DNA from: WTGU01 sp965242855 | GTDB lineage: Bacteria > Pseudomonadota > Alphaproteobacteria > UBA828 | Direction of reading: 5' to 3' | Length of the DNA: 64,000 nt | NCBI GenBank assembly: GCA_965242855.1 | Contig: OZ251509.1 | Coordinates: 682,001-746,000, forward strand | In this document: one piece after another, positions 1 to 10,852 of the stretch | How the letters are laid out: every line of letters begins with the position of its first letter | Numbering within the stretch: position 1 is the stretch's first letter | Notes under the pieces: model-generated | The model's database searches: none | Seen by the model: the letters and a program-made list of their open reading frames with translations, nothing else | What the model was told of the DNA's origin: nothing | Translations under genes and position numbers: made by a program

Positions 1-117
1 CTCGCGCGCGCGCATGGCGCGCAGGCTCGCGACGAGGAGCGCGATCATGAGCGCGGCGGCCGCGCCGAAGGCCGGCCACACATACGCGCCATAGCCGCCC
101 ATCTCGAAGAACGACAT
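1..117 (-). CDS. ccmD: Heme exporter protein CcmD, 3' end cut by window edge
   Basis: The visible 39 codons start with MSFFEMGGYGAYVWPAFG and run into a hydrophobic segment (AAAALMIALLVASLRAM) and then basic residues, the usual layout of CcmD. CcmD is a small single-pass membrane protein that helps release holo-CcmE from the CcmABC heme transporter during cytochrome c maturation. It follows ccmC on the same strand after about 120 bases, completing the order ccmA-ccmB-ccmC-ccmD. The gene continues beyond base 1. The identification rests on the N-terminal motif and the position. Confidence 0.85.
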   Translation of the reverse strand, partial: MSFFEMGGYGAYVWPAFGAAAALMIALLVASLRAMRARE

Positions 118-238
118 CGCTCCGCCCGCCGACGCCGACGGCCCCTTCCCCCGGCCATAATGGGCAAGCGCCGCCCCCGCGTCCAGCCGCCCGGCCCTTG
201 CCTTTTCGCGGCGCCCGCCCGGGGGAGCCGCCGCCGGT

Positions 239-988
239 TCAGGCCAGGCGGAGGTTGCGGATGCGGCGGGCGGCGATCTCGGCGCGCAGCCGGAGGATCA
301 GCACCGTCAGGTAGTAGGCCGCGAAGCCCGCCGCCATGAGGAAGAGCGGCGGGGCCATCGAGGCGTCGATCGAGGGCGCGTCGATCTTCGCGATCGTGGC
401 CGGCTGGTGCAGCGTGTTCCACCAATCGACCGAGAACTTGACCACGGGCACGTTGACCGCGCCGACCAGCGCCAGGATCGCGGCGGCGCGGGCGCCCCTG
501 GCCGGATCGTCGAAGGCCGCGTGCAGCGCCATGTAGCCGAGATAGAGGAAGAGCAGGATCAGCATGGAGGTGAGGCGCGCATCCCAGACCCACCAGGCGC
601 CCCACATCGGCTGTCCCCAGAGGGCGCCGCTCACCAGGGTGACGACGGTGAAGCAGGCGCCGACCGGGGCGCTCGCCTTCGCCACCAGATCCGCCAGCGG
701 ATGACGCCAGATCAGGGCGGCGGCGCTGCACAGCGCGATCGCGACATAGACGAGCAGCGACATCCAGGCGGCGGGGACGTGCACGAACATGATGCGGTAG
801 GCGTCGCCCTGCTGGTAATCCGGCGGGGCTGCGTAGAGCCCGAGCGCGAGGCCGGCGGCGATCAGCAGCGCGGCGGCGCCCGCGGCCCAGGGGTGGACGG
901 CGCGCGCGAGGCGGAGGAAGCGCGCCGGGTTGGCGAGGAAATGGAGGCGCCGCCCCCTTCCCGCCGCGCCGTTCGCCCGCGTCGCCAT
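239..988 (-). CDS. ccmC: Heme transporter subunit CcmC
   Basis: Integral membrane protein of 249 residues that presents heme to the chaperone CcmE at the periplasmic face. The tryptophan-rich WWD signature WGQPMWGAWWVWD is at residues 124-136. Histidines flank it on either side (FVHVPAAW near residue 70, and TLHQP further on), as expected for axial heme ligation. Six hydrophobic segments are visible. I chose the ATG at 988 because the conserved sequence starts just after it; the frame stays open far upstream, but that part is antisense to ccmB. The stop of ccmB lies 14 bases upstream, so the genes are probably one transcript. Product certain; exact start fairly certain. Confidence 0.95.
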   Translation of the reverse strand: MATRANGAAGRGRRLHFLANPARFLRLARAVHPWAAGAAALLIAAGLALGLYAAPPDYQQGDAYRIMFVHVPAAWMSLLVYVAIALCSAAALIWRHPLADLVAKASAPVGACFTVVTLVSGALWGQPMWGAWWVWDARLTSMLILLFLYLGYMALHAAFDDPARGARAAAILALVGAVNVPVVKFSVDWWNTLHQPATIAKIDAPSIDASMAPPLFLMAAGFAAYYLTVLILRLRAEIAARRIRNLRLA

Positions 989-1002
989 GACCGGCCCCGG
1001 CG

Positions 1003-1668
1003 CTATTCCGCGGCCACGCGCAGCGCGGCGGCGGCGGCCCAGGGGACGAGCGCGGCCGCGCCGACCAGCCCGCCGGCCAGGACGAGCAGATGCGCGCGCG
1101 CGCCCAGGCCCGTCACGGCGCCCTCGACCGCGCCGGCGCCGACGATGAGAACGGGGACGTAGAGCGGCAGGACCAGCAGCGCGACCAGCGCGCCGCCGCG
1201 CCGCAGGCCCACGGTCAACGCGGCGCCCAGCGCGCCCAACAGGCTCAGAATCGGCGTGCCGAGCAGGAGCGAGGCGACCAGCGCGGCGAACCCGCCCGCG
1301 TCCAGATTCAACAGGACCGCCAGCGCCGGCGCGGCGACGACCAGCGGCAGGCCGGCGGTGAGCCAGTGGGCGGCGGCCTTGGCGAGCGCGACGAGTTCCA
1401 GCGGCAGCACCCCCAGCATCAGCTGGTCCAGGCTGCCGTCCTCGCGATCGTCGCGGAACAGCCGCTCCAGGGAGAGCAGCGCCGCCAGCAGCGCCGCGGC
1501 CCAGAGCACGCCGGGGGCGACGCGGGCCAGCAGGCCGGTCTCGGGGCCGATGCCGAGGGGGAAGAGGGCGACGGCGAGGACGAAGAAGAGCGGCGCCGTC
1601 AGGCTGCCGACGCCGCCGCGGAGGGCGAGCGTGAGATCGCGCCCGACGAGGCGGAGGAACGCCCTCAC
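1003..1668 (-). CDS. ccmB: Heme exporter membrane subunit CcmB
   Basis: Protein of 221 residues with about six hydrophobic segments, the permease partner of the CcmA ATPase in the cytochrome c maturation ABC complex. The opening VRAFLRLVGRDLTLALR and the acidic cytoplasmic segment LFRDDREDGSLDQL are typical of the family, as is the length of about 220. The start is the GTG at 1668, which overlaps the ccmA stop in a GTGA arrangement and implies translational coupling. A second GTG three bases upstream is also possible. A TAG at 1003-1005 ends it. Confidence 0.93.
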   Translation of the reverse strand: MRAFLRLVGRDLTLALRGGVGSLTAPLFFVLAVALFPLGIGPETGLLARVAPGVLWAAALLAALLSLERLFRDDREDGSLDQLMLGVLPLELVALAKAAAHWLTAGLPLVVAAPALAVLLNLDAGGFAALVASLLLGTPILSLLGALGAALTVGLRRGGALVALLVLPLYVPVLIVGAGAVEGAVTGLGARAHLLVLAGGLVGAAALVPWAAAAALRVAAE

Positions 1669-2339
1669 CACCCGTCCGGCTCCGCACCCGGCGGCGCGCC
1701 GGCGGCGCCCGCGTGGCGATCGAGGTCGAGACGGCGCGCGCCGGCGAGCGCGAGCTCCCCGTGGGTCGCGACGACCGCCATGCCGCCGCCGGCCCGGTGT
1801 TCCGCGATCATGGCGGCCACCAGGCCGGTCGACTCCCGGTCGAGCGCGACCGTCGGCTCGTCGAGGAGCCAGAGCGGCGCCGGCGTCGCGGCGAGGCATG
1901 CCAGGGCGAGGCGCCGCCGCTGGCCGGCGGAGAGGAAGCGCGCCGGCACCTCGGCCAGCGCCTCCAGGCCGAGCCTGGCGAGGGCGTCGCCGGCGGCCCG
2001 CGCGGCGCCTCTGACCCGGGCCCCGAAATCCAGGTTCTCCGCCGCCGTGAGCGCCGGTTTCACCGCGTCGAGATGGCCCACATAGTGGAGCCGGCGGCGG
2101 TGGGCGGGCCAGTCCGCGCGCAGCGCCGCGCCGTTCCAGGCGAGCGTGCCGCGCGCGGGCGCCAGCAGGCCGGCCATGATGCGGAGCAGGCTCGACTTGC
2201 CCGCGCCGTTGGCGCCGGCGAGGACCAGCGCGCCGCCGCTTTCGAGGGAGAAGCCCACGTCGGAGAAGACCGCCCGCCCGCCGCGGACGCAGGCCACGCC
2301 GCGGGCTTCGAAGCGGGCCGCGCCCGCCGCGCCGTCCAC
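1665..2339 (-). CDS. ccmA: Heme exporter ATP-binding protein CcmA
   Basis: ABC ATPase of 224 residues that powers release of holo-CcmE. Walker A is GANGAGKS (about 42-49), the signature is LSAGQRRRLALA and Walker B is LWLLDEPTVALD. The first gene of the minus-strand ccmABCD run. The start chosen is the GTG at 2339, which gives a family-typical N-terminus (ARFEARGVACVRGG). The frame is open further upstream, but those residues do not look like CcmA. No strong ribosome binding site is visible before this GTG, so the start is less certain than the product. The divergent neighbour is aconitase. Confidence 0.9.
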   Translation of the reverse strand: MDGAAGAARFEARGVACVRGGRAVFSDVGFSLESGGALVLAGANGAGKSSLLRIMAGLLAPARGTLAWNGAALRADWPAHRRRLHYVGHLDAVKPALTAAENLDFGARVRGAARAAGDALARLGLEALAEVPARFLSAGQRRRLALACLAATPAPLWLLDEPTVALDRESTGLVAAMIAEHRAGGGMAVVATHGELALAGARRLDLDRHAGAAGAPPGAEPDGW

Positions 2340-2352
2340 CGGACCAGAAATC

Positions 2353-2381
2353 TTGCGCCCTCCGCCGGTCGGGCCTAGAAG
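2353..2381 (+). promoter_or_regulatory. Candidate sigma-70 promoter for acnA
   Basis: TTGCGC (2353-2358), a 17-base spacer and TAGAAG (2376-2381), in the gap between divergent ccmA and acnA. It would give a leader of about 75 bases. The same -35 hexamer with the same spacer occurs in front of rpoZ. Seen by eye only. Confidence 0.4.
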
Positions 2382-2461
2382 ATCGGCGCACCCTATCGGC
2401 GGCGCGGCCGCGCGGCAAGAAGCGGCCGCGAACGGCGCGGCGCGGAAGAAGGAGCGGGGCC

Positions 2462-5185
<2,724 letters not shown>

Positions 5186-5220
5186 AGTTTCCCGGCGCGC
5201 TTCGGGAGCGGAGGGCGCGG

Positions 5221-5829
5221 TCACGCGAAGAGTCGTTCGATCCATTCCGCGAATTCGGTGCAGAGCGCCCTGTCGGTTTCCAGGTCTCCGCGCCCGATGG
5301 CCGATCCCATGAAGCCTGGCTTCTCTCTTGTGGCTAACCAAGCATGGAGCTCGGCCCGGCTTGTCTTGGTGGCCTGAAATTTCTTCGCTTCTTCCGGGAT
5401 GTCCCGAATGTATTGCTGGGCCAGAGGCCAAGCAGGGTCGTCAGGCGGGATCATCCTTTGCACGAAATCCTCAATCTCGCCGGTCGATCGGTTGTCGGGC
5501 ATCAGCCATACCCCTACACGGGGCAGGACATCCATGATCGCTCCGCCAGGGAGTGGGTTTCGGGGCGCGTCAATGCCCGCCTCTCGCAGCCGGTCCGAGA
5601 CAGCGCGCCAACGGGCGGCCAAGCTGTTGTTCGCGTCCGCGACGATACCAACGACCACGCGATCGGGGGCCCTGATTTCGGGCTCGATGGCCTTGAGCAG
5701 TTTGTCTATATTGCCTTTGTCCACAATGTCGAACGGCGGCTCCGACTGACGAAGCCGGTTCCAAAGGTGCCGGACAACATGCCTGTCGTCCTGTCCCTCG
5801 ACGAGCAGGATCTTGGGTGATTGGGCCAC
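5221..5829 (-). CDS. TOPRIM-domain (DUF3226-like) protein, partner of the adjacent ATPase
   Basis: A 202-residue protein opening with VAQSPKILLVEGQDDRHVV, where VEG supplies the TOPRIM glutamate. GIVADANNS takes the place of the usual DxD pair. VWLMPDN followed by TGEIEDFV is what I recall from DUF3226 proteins. TOPRIM domains of this kind are metal-dependent nucleases in OLD-like proteins; here the domain is a separate polypeptide directly behind an OLD-type ATPase, 11 bases away. The start is the GTG at 5829, because the conserved sequence begins there. The second metal-ligand position reads Asn instead of Asp (DAN), which may lower or alter activity. Inferred role: effector of an ATPase/nuclease defence pair. 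Confidence 0.75.
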   Translation of the reverse strand: MAQSPKILLVEGQDDRHVVRHLWNRLRQSEPPFDIVDKGNIDKLLKAIEPEIRAPDRVVVGIVADANNSLAARWRAVSDRLREAGIDAPRNPLPGGAIMDVLPRVGVWLMPDNRSTGEIEDFVQRMIPPDDPAWPLAQQYIRDIPEEAKKFQATKTSRAELHAWLATREKPGFMGSAIGRGDLETDRALCTEFAEWIERLFA

Positions 5830-5840
5830 GTCGCGCCCGC

Positions 5841-6959
5841 CTAACGGACCTCGATGCCCTGCTCGGCTGCGGTTTCGAGCGCCGACTCCGAGTACACGAC
5901 GGCGCGGGTTCGCTCGTCCTCCTTTTCCAGGCGCACGAGAACGCCCTCGCAGCCCGGGGAGTCGACAGCGGCGCGTGCGAAGCCCCGCACGCAATCGAAA
6001 CTGTGCGTGGCGGCGAGAATCTGTACGTCGTTTTCCGCCGCCGTCCGCAGGACCATGCGCCAGAAATCGTCATGCACCGAATGATGGATACCGTTCTCCA
6101 CCTCGTCGATGACCAGGAACCCGTTCCGGCTGCCGGCGAGGGCGAGAGCCGCCCCGAGCAAGCGCGTCGCGCCGTCTCCCAGGCTTCGCAATGGCACGCG
6201 CTTGTCGCGACCCCGCAGCTTTACGACGACCCGCCGGCCGTAAGTTCGCCGATCATCGTCTCCGATCATCGTCACCCGGTCCGCCCCGCCTTCGAGCACA
6301 AGGTTCAGAGCCTGGACTGCGCGATCCTCGTCGTCCGTCAGAGCGACCTTGTCCCAGAGCTCGGATATTTCATTGTTGCTCGGCAGGCCCGGACCCAGCG
6401 ACCGGCAGCTCATCCCCGATGGCAGTTCTTCCTGGTCGTCGACAAATCGCCGGTAACGAATACGGCGTACGAAATCCCATGGGATCGTCCGCTTGCGGTT
6501 TGCGAACGAAACTTCCATTACCCATTTAAGGGCGTCCGGCGTCATGTCGCGGTACAGTTCCTCCAAAAGAGCCAACTGCTCCTCGCTTGGGACCACCGCC
6601 TTGATTTTGAGATTCCCGCCGTCCGAAGCGCCTTTCGGTCCGATTTCGATGTGGGAGCTCGGCGGCACGTCGCGGCCGTGGAACAGGGCTGCAGGATCGG
6701 GCGCGAATTTTCTGTCGTCGTCCTCATCGACGGCGAGCGCGAATTCCTCGTGGTTTCTCAACAGTGCGAACAACACCCGCTCCAGACCGCGCGAAGCATA
6801 GATTTGCACCGCCTCGAGCGTGGCCGTCTTGCCGACGCCGTTCTTCCCGGCGAGCAGAGTGACGCGGCCCAGGCGAGGGATGTCGAGTTCCCCGATCCCC
6901 CGGAAACCCCGGATCGACAGGCTGGGGAGATGCAGACGGCCGTTCGGTTTCTCGGGCAT
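5841..6959 (-). CDS. OLD-like AAA ATPase (AAA_15/AAA_21 type)
   Basis: A 372-residue SMC/ABC-type ATPase. Walker A is GKNGVGKT (about 38-45), a signature-like SLGDGATRLL comes later, Walker B is FLVIDEVENGIHHS and the H-loop is AATHSFD. The N-terminal LSIRGFRGIGELDI is the classic start of RecF/OLD-type ATPases that act with TOPRIM nucleases. It sits 58 bases downstream of the type III methyltransferase and 11 bases upstream of the TOPRIM gene, all on one strand, so the three may be co-transcribed. Split ATPase plus TOPRIM pairs (for example PARIS AriA/AriB) are known anti-phage systems. This pair has the layout, but I cannot assign it to a named system. Confidence 0.82.
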   Translation of the reverse strand: MPEKPNGRLHLPSLSIRGFRGIGELDIPRLGRVTLLAGKNGVGKTATLEAVQIYASRGLERVLFALLRNHEEFALAVDEDDDRKFAPDPAALFHGRDVPPSSHIEIGPKGASDGGNLKIKAVVPSEEQLALLEELYRDMTPDALKWVMEVSFANRKRTIPWDFVRRIRYRRFVDDQEELPSGMSCRSLGPGLPSNNEISELWDKVALTDDEDRAVQALNLVLEGGADRVTMIGDDDRRTYGRRVVVKLRGRDKRVPLRSLGDGATRLLGAALALAGSRNGFLVIDEVENGIHHSVHDDFWRMVLRTAAENDVQILAATHSFDCVRGFARAAVDSPGCEGVLVRLEKEDERTRAVVYSESALETAAEQGIEVR

Positions 6960-7017
6960 GGCGACTCTATCTTCCTCGGTGAGCGGCTGAGTGCGATCCT
7001 AGCACGGCCGCCCCCCG

Positions 7018-9708
7018 TCACACCCGGAACACCTTCATCGCCTCGTCGCCCAGGTGGTTGATGACCTTGACGGCGATGCGGCCCGACTTGGGGCGGGGGA
7101 AGGGGCGGGAGGTGGCGCTGTTCAGCGTCGCCCAGGCGTCCGGGTCGATCTCGGCCTTCAGCGTGGTCTTCAGCGCCTTGTACGGGTCGTTCGCGCCCAG
7201 GAAGTAGGCGTGGCGGACGAAGAAGCTCTCCTCGTCGTAGTCGGTGTCCACGAACCAGCAGGCGATGCCGTCCGGGCCGTCGCTGCGGACTTCGCCGGTG
7301 TTGGGGTGGAACACGTCGACGCCGCGAATCCGCACCCGGATGCGGTCCTCGCCCGCCTCCTCGATCTCGATGTCCGGCTCGCCGAAGACGACGAACAGGT
7401 TGCCCTTGCCGGTGTTCTTCAGGGCGTCGGCCATGTGCAGGTCCGCGTTCATGCGCGCCTTGAGCACGGGCACGCGCCCGAGCTTCTCGAACTCGGTGGC
7501 GTGGGCTTCGTAGCTGAAGGCGCAGGAGATCAGCACGTCGAAGCCGGCGTCCGCCGCCTCGCGCGCCGCGGCGACGAGGTCGGGCCGCTGCACGGTGCCG
7601 AACTCGGGGCCGATGAAGACCCCGGCGCGGCGCTCCCGTGCGGCTTCGCCGGCGCCCTCCAGGTAGCGCCCCTCGGCGCAGACGTACCTCCCCGGCCAGG
7701 GCGCGAGCGCCGCGAAGGCGATGCGGTCTTCCTTGTGCGCCTGCTGGACGCCCGCCGTCTTCAGGTTCTCCAGGATCATGGCGGCGAAATCGGGGCCTCG
7801 CCCGTAGCCGAGCCTGTCGTCGGTCAGGGCGTGGAAGACCTCGTCGTTCTCGTCCACCGCCAGCATCCGATGCGGGCTGAGGCTCTCGACGGTGAACGGC
7901 CCGGCGACGCGGACGCGGCCGGCGTCGGCACAGGGCTTGTCGTAGAGATATTCGGTGTCGGCCTTGGCGGCGATGGAGGCGTCGATCTCCTTCTGCCGGG
8001 CGATGCGGGCCTCCCACCATGCGGCGTGCGCCGTCTTCGCATCCTCCGGCCAATCGGCGCCGGCTTCGCGGGGGATTTGCCATTCCTCCTGCGCCGCGCC
8101 CAGGGCGGCGTTGAGCGTCGCGCGCAGCGGCTCCAGGGTTTCCTGCCACGTCTCCCAGATGGTGTCGATCTCGGCGTTGTTGGCGATGGATTTGAGGGTG
8201 ACGTGGGGGACGCGCTCATAGACGAAGCCCTGGCGCACGTCGCCCCCGGTCGGGGTTTCGGTGGGGGCGCGGCGCGCGAGTTCGGCTTCCTTGCGTTGGC
8301 CTTCGGGGCTGTCGGCGAGCAGGTAGAAGGGATAGCGCGCGCCCATGATCCGCGCGCGGGCCAGCGCCAGGGCGACGCGGGAGGTGTCGATGGTGATCCA
8401 GCGCCGGCCCCATTGCTCGGCGACGGTGGCGGTGGTGCCGGAGCCGCAGGTCGGGTCGAGCACGAGGTCGCCCGGGTCGGTGGTCATCAAGAGGCAGCGT
8501 TCGATGACTTTGTTGGAGGTTTGAACAACGTACTGTTTATCTTGTTCTCCCCAAGTGTCTTGCCATGATGTTGTCAAATAGCTTGATGGGAAATCGCTCA
8601 CATAGCGCTTGTACCTGACGTCGGCCCTGAAACCAATAAGCCTATCTGCAACTTCCAGACGCTTCAGCCCAGAAAGTCCAGTTGCCCAATGCATATTTTC
8701 CGGTGGCTTATAGTCTCTTCCGCGGAAGGTAAACTCAAAACCAAGGCTATGCGAAGATCCTGGTCGGTATAGACGAACGGGTTGGAATTCAGTTTGTTGA
8801 TCCTTTTCGGAAAGTAAAATTTGTCGATATTTGGTACTATTCGCTTGTTTTCCATACCAGATTATATTATCGGTAATACTATCAAGAAAATTGCCACCCC
8901 TAACACCGAATACGCGATAGGCGATAATAGCAATAAAATTCCCCTCCCCGAACACCTCATCCATCACCGCCCGCACGCGATGCACGTTCTCGTCGCCGAT
9001 CTGCACGAACACCGAGCCGCTTTCCGCCAGCAGGTCCCGCGCCACCGTCAACCGGTCGCGCAGATAGCTCAGATAGGAGTGAATCCCGTCCCGCCACGTG
9101 TCGCGGAACGCCCGCACCTGCTCCGGCTCCCGCGTGATGTGCTCCCTTTTGCCGTCCTTCACGTCGCGGCTGGTGGTGGACCATTGGAAGTTGGAGTTGA
9201 AGCGGATGCCGTAGGGCGGGTCGATGTAGATGCACTGCACCTTGCCGCGCAGCCCCTCGCGCTCGGCGAGGCTGCCCATGACTTGCAGCGCGTCGCCCAG
9301 GATCATGCGGTTCGACCAGTTGGCGTCGTGGCGGTAATACTCCGTCCGCGCCGCGCCCTCCGGCAGGCCGTTGAAGTCGGCGAAGAGGTCCGGCGCGTCT
9401 TCCGCCGCCTCGTCGCGGCGGCGCTTGGAATCGCGCAGCAGGGCGTCGATCAGAACCTTCGGGTGCACCTTCTCCTGGATGTAGAGCGGCGGCGCCTGGA
9501 CGACGAGGTCCGCCTCGTCCTGCTCGTCCTTGCCGCGCCAGACCAGCTGCGGGTCGAGGTCCCGGTTGCGGCGCGCATAGGCCAGGCGAACGGGCGCCTT
9601 GTCCTCGTCCGCCATCAGCGGCTGCGCCTCCGCCGTCGGCACGTTGCGCCGCTTCACCCCGCCATGCGTCAGGGCCTCGACCTGCTTCGCGGTTTTCCGT
9701 CGCTTCAT
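7018..9708 (-). CDS. Type III restriction-modification DNA methyltransferase (Mod)
   Basis: An N6-adenine methyltransferase of 896 residues in the beta-class motif order: DPPYG at about 163-167, then a target recognition region, then DPTCGSGTT at 418-426. The opening (MKRRKTAKQVEALTHGG, followed by VPTAEAQPLM) is characteristic of one type III Mod subfamily. The long C-terminal part (about 430-896) is expected for Mod subunits that contact Res. The ATG at 9708 lies three bases after the stop of a broken HEPN reading frame. Bases 8500-8945 (residues about 255-403) are visibly richer in A/T than the rest, and this is the target recognition region, so it was probably exchanged. The partner Res lies 3.7 kb upstream on the same strand. 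Confidence 0.92.
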   Translation of the reverse strand: MKRRKTAKQVEALTHGGVKRRNVPTAEAQPLMADEDKAPVRLAYARRNRDLDPQLVWRGKDEQDEADLVVQAPPLYIQEKVHPKVLIDALLRDSKRRRDEAAEDAPDLFADFNGLPEGAARTEYYRHDANWSNRMILGDALQVMGSLAEREGLRGKVQCIYIDPPYGIRFNSNFQWSTTSRDVKDGKREHITREPEQVRAFRDTWRDGIHSYLSYLRDRLTVARDLLAESGSVFVQIGDENVHRVRAVMDEVFGEGNFIAIIAYRVFGVRGGNFLDSITDNIIWYGKQANSTKYRQILLSEKDQQTEFQPVRLYRPGSSHSLGFEFTFRGRDYKPPENMHWATGLSGLKRLEVADRLIGFRADVRYKRYVSDFPSSYLTTSWQDTWGEQDKQYVVQTSNKVIERCLLMTTDPGDLVLDPTCGSGTTATVAEQWGRRWITIDTSRVALALARARIMGARYPFYLLADSPEGQRKEAELARRAPTETPTGGDVRQGFVYERVPHVTLKSIANNAEIDTIWETWQETLEPLRATLNAALGAAQEEWQIPREAGADWPEDAKTAHAAWWEARIARQKEIDASIAAKADTEYLYDKPCADAGRVRVAGPFTVESLSPHRMLAVDENDEVFHALTDDRLGYGRGPDFAAMILENLKTAGVQQAHKEDRIAFAALAPWPGRYVCAEGRYLEGAGEAARERRAGVFIGPEFGTVQRPDLVAAAREAADAGFDVLISCAFSYEAHATEFEKLGRVPVLKARMNADLHMADALKNTGKGNLFVVFGEPDIEIEEAGEDRIRVRIRGVDVFHPNTGEVRSDGPDGIACWFVDTDYDEESFFVRHAYFLGANDPYKALKTTLKAEIDPDAWATLNSATSRPFPRPKSGRIAVKVINHLGDEAMKVFRV

Positions 9709-9711
9709 CGC

Positions 9712-9747
9712 CTATGCGCCCTCGCCCATCGCGCCCAGAAGAACCAG
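9712..9747 (-). pseudogene. HEPN C-terminal remnant in front of mod
   Basis: Twelve codons reading LVLLGAMGEGA and a stop, three bases before the mod start. They match the ends of the two intact HEPN proteins nearby (LLVAAGEGV and LLNAVGEDA). The spacing to the downstream ATG equals that between the second HEPN and its own mod fragment. This is the trace of a third HEPN gene. Short, so it rests mainly on position. Confidence 0.6.
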
Positions 9748-9868
9748 GCGATGTCGTTCATCATAACCCGCATTTCCCATCCTGCCTGCCCACAAGTTTC
9801 ATCCGGCACCGGGAGAGGCGCCGCAGGGTCCGTTCGCGTTCCTTCCCCCGGCGCGACCCCCACCCCGA

Positions 9869-9891
9869 CCCTCCCCCTGCCAGGGGGAGGG
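9869..9891. repeat. REP-like palindrome 1
   Basis: CCCTCCCCCTG, one central base, then CAGGGGGAGGG: perfect 11-bp arms. It is similar in composition and arm length to the element at 9964-9987. CCCTCCCCC/GGGGGAGGG hairpins are widespread intergenic repeats in alphaproteobacteria (from memory). Confidence 0.75.
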
Positions 9892-9963
9892 AGAAGAGGG
9901 GACGCGCCGCCCCACGCCGCCCCGCGCGCTCTCCCCTCTATCCAGGAGGGAGCCATCCACACT

Positions 9964-9987
9964 CCTCCCCCCTGAACAGGGGGGAGG
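9964..9987. repeat. REP-like palindrome 2
   Basis: CCTCCCCCCTG, an AA loop, then CAGGGGGGAGG: perfect 11-bp arms. It lies about 75 bases after the first element, with a degenerate relative in between. Confidence 0.75.
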
Positions 9988-10063
9988 TCGGGAGGGGGGT
10001 GGCCCGCGGGTCCCGCAACACCGCGCAATCCTCGACCCGCCGCCGCTTCTTCGGCGCGCGCCA

Positions 10064-10852
10064 TCACGCCGCAACCCGCCGGAGGAGCTTGCGGTCGAAA
10101 TCCTCGCGCGATTCCAGCGACGAGATCATGTCGCCACCCACGTCCGACAGTCTGGCGAGGTCAAGCCTGGGGATCTCGGTCTGATTCTCGAAGACGAGGA
10201 TCGAGTCGAACGGGAGCCCGTGGCGATGGAAATGCGACAGCATGATCGTCGTCAGTCGCGCCTTATCGCGGTTGGGCACGCCGTAGAGGAACAACGGGAC
10301 GTCGCCCCTGCCCTCGATCCGGTAGTCGACCGGATAGGCTCCGGCGTTCGGCACCGCCGGTTCGTAGTCACGTTGAATGCTGGCCTCGTCCACCAGGCGG
10401 AAGAGGAGGTCGGCAAGATCGTCGTAGAAGGTGGAGCCGACGTTGGAGCGGGAGAGAAACGTGAGGTCGTAAATCCTGGTGAGCGCCTGCCCGAAGCGGA
10501 ACACGGCCTCCGGCAGCCGTTCGGGGGCCGTGTTGAGGCAGAACGCCCCGCCGCCGCCGTCCCACTGCAAGCCGCTCTCGCCCATGAGGCGTTCGAGGAG
10601 CATCCCCCGGGTTCCGTCCAGGAACGAGTCGACGTCGTGCTCGTAGCTGAGATGCATGAGCGTATGGCCGCGATCCGACAGCCGGAACCCGCCCGCCGGC
10701 GCCTCGGACAGATGAATCGGGAACCGGTCGCCGTCGGGGAACTGGAAGCGCGTCCGCAGCATCAGCGCGCCGTCCGGGCGCGGTTCGACCCGCACGTCCT
10801 CGCAGAGGCGTTCGCACAGGAGAGCTTGGAGCGCCGAGGGGTCGAGAGTCAT
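10064..10852 (-). CDS. DUF1828/DUF1829-type protein
   Basis: Protein of 262 residues. The N-terminal half contains FPIHLSEAPAGGFRLSDRGHT, which I recall as the DUF1828 pattern. The C-terminal half (VDYRIEGRGDVPLFLYGV, then a SILVFENQ segment) fits the usual DUF1829 partner domain. Function is not established; such proteins are often found near phage-derived or defence genes. The ATG overlaps the stop of a 34-codon frame (10849-10953) by four bases, suggesting coupling to it. Same strand as the MNT/HEPN pair and mod, and apparently inserted between two copies of the ancestral res-MNT-HEPN-mod unit. Confidence 0.7.
   Translation of the reverse strand: MTLDPSALQALLCERLCEDVRVEPRPDGALMLRTRFQFPDGDRFPIHLSEAPAGGFRLSDRGHTLMHLSYEHDVDSFLDGTRGMLLERLMGESGLQWDGGGGAFCLNTAPERLPEAVFRFGQALTRIYDLTFLSRSNVGSTFYDDLADLLFRLVDEASIQRDYEPAVPNAGAYPVDYRIEGRGDVPLFLYGVPNRDKARLTTIMLSHFHRHGLPFDSILVFENQTEIPRLDLARLSDVGGDMISSLESREDFDRKLLRRVAA

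Larger units (their letters stand above)
9748..10063. other. Non-coding stretch with GC-rich palindromes
   Basis: No credible gene is seen between the HEPN remnant and the DUF1828-type gene. The region is dominated by runs of C and G, with two strong hairpin elements (9869-9891 and 9964-9987) and looser related sequence between them (around 9930-9955). It looks like a small cluster of REP-type intergenic repeats. The hairpins could also stop transcription entering mod from upstream. Confidence 0.7.

Noticed and set aside
5221..6959. Calling the ATPase/TOPRIM pair PARIS (AriA/AriB)
   Set aside because: The TOPRIM protein fits DUF3226 rather than the DUF4435 family of AriB, so only the layout is shared.
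9748..10063. Insertion sequence
   Set aside because: No transposase frame or terminal inverted repeats with target duplication; only short palindromes.
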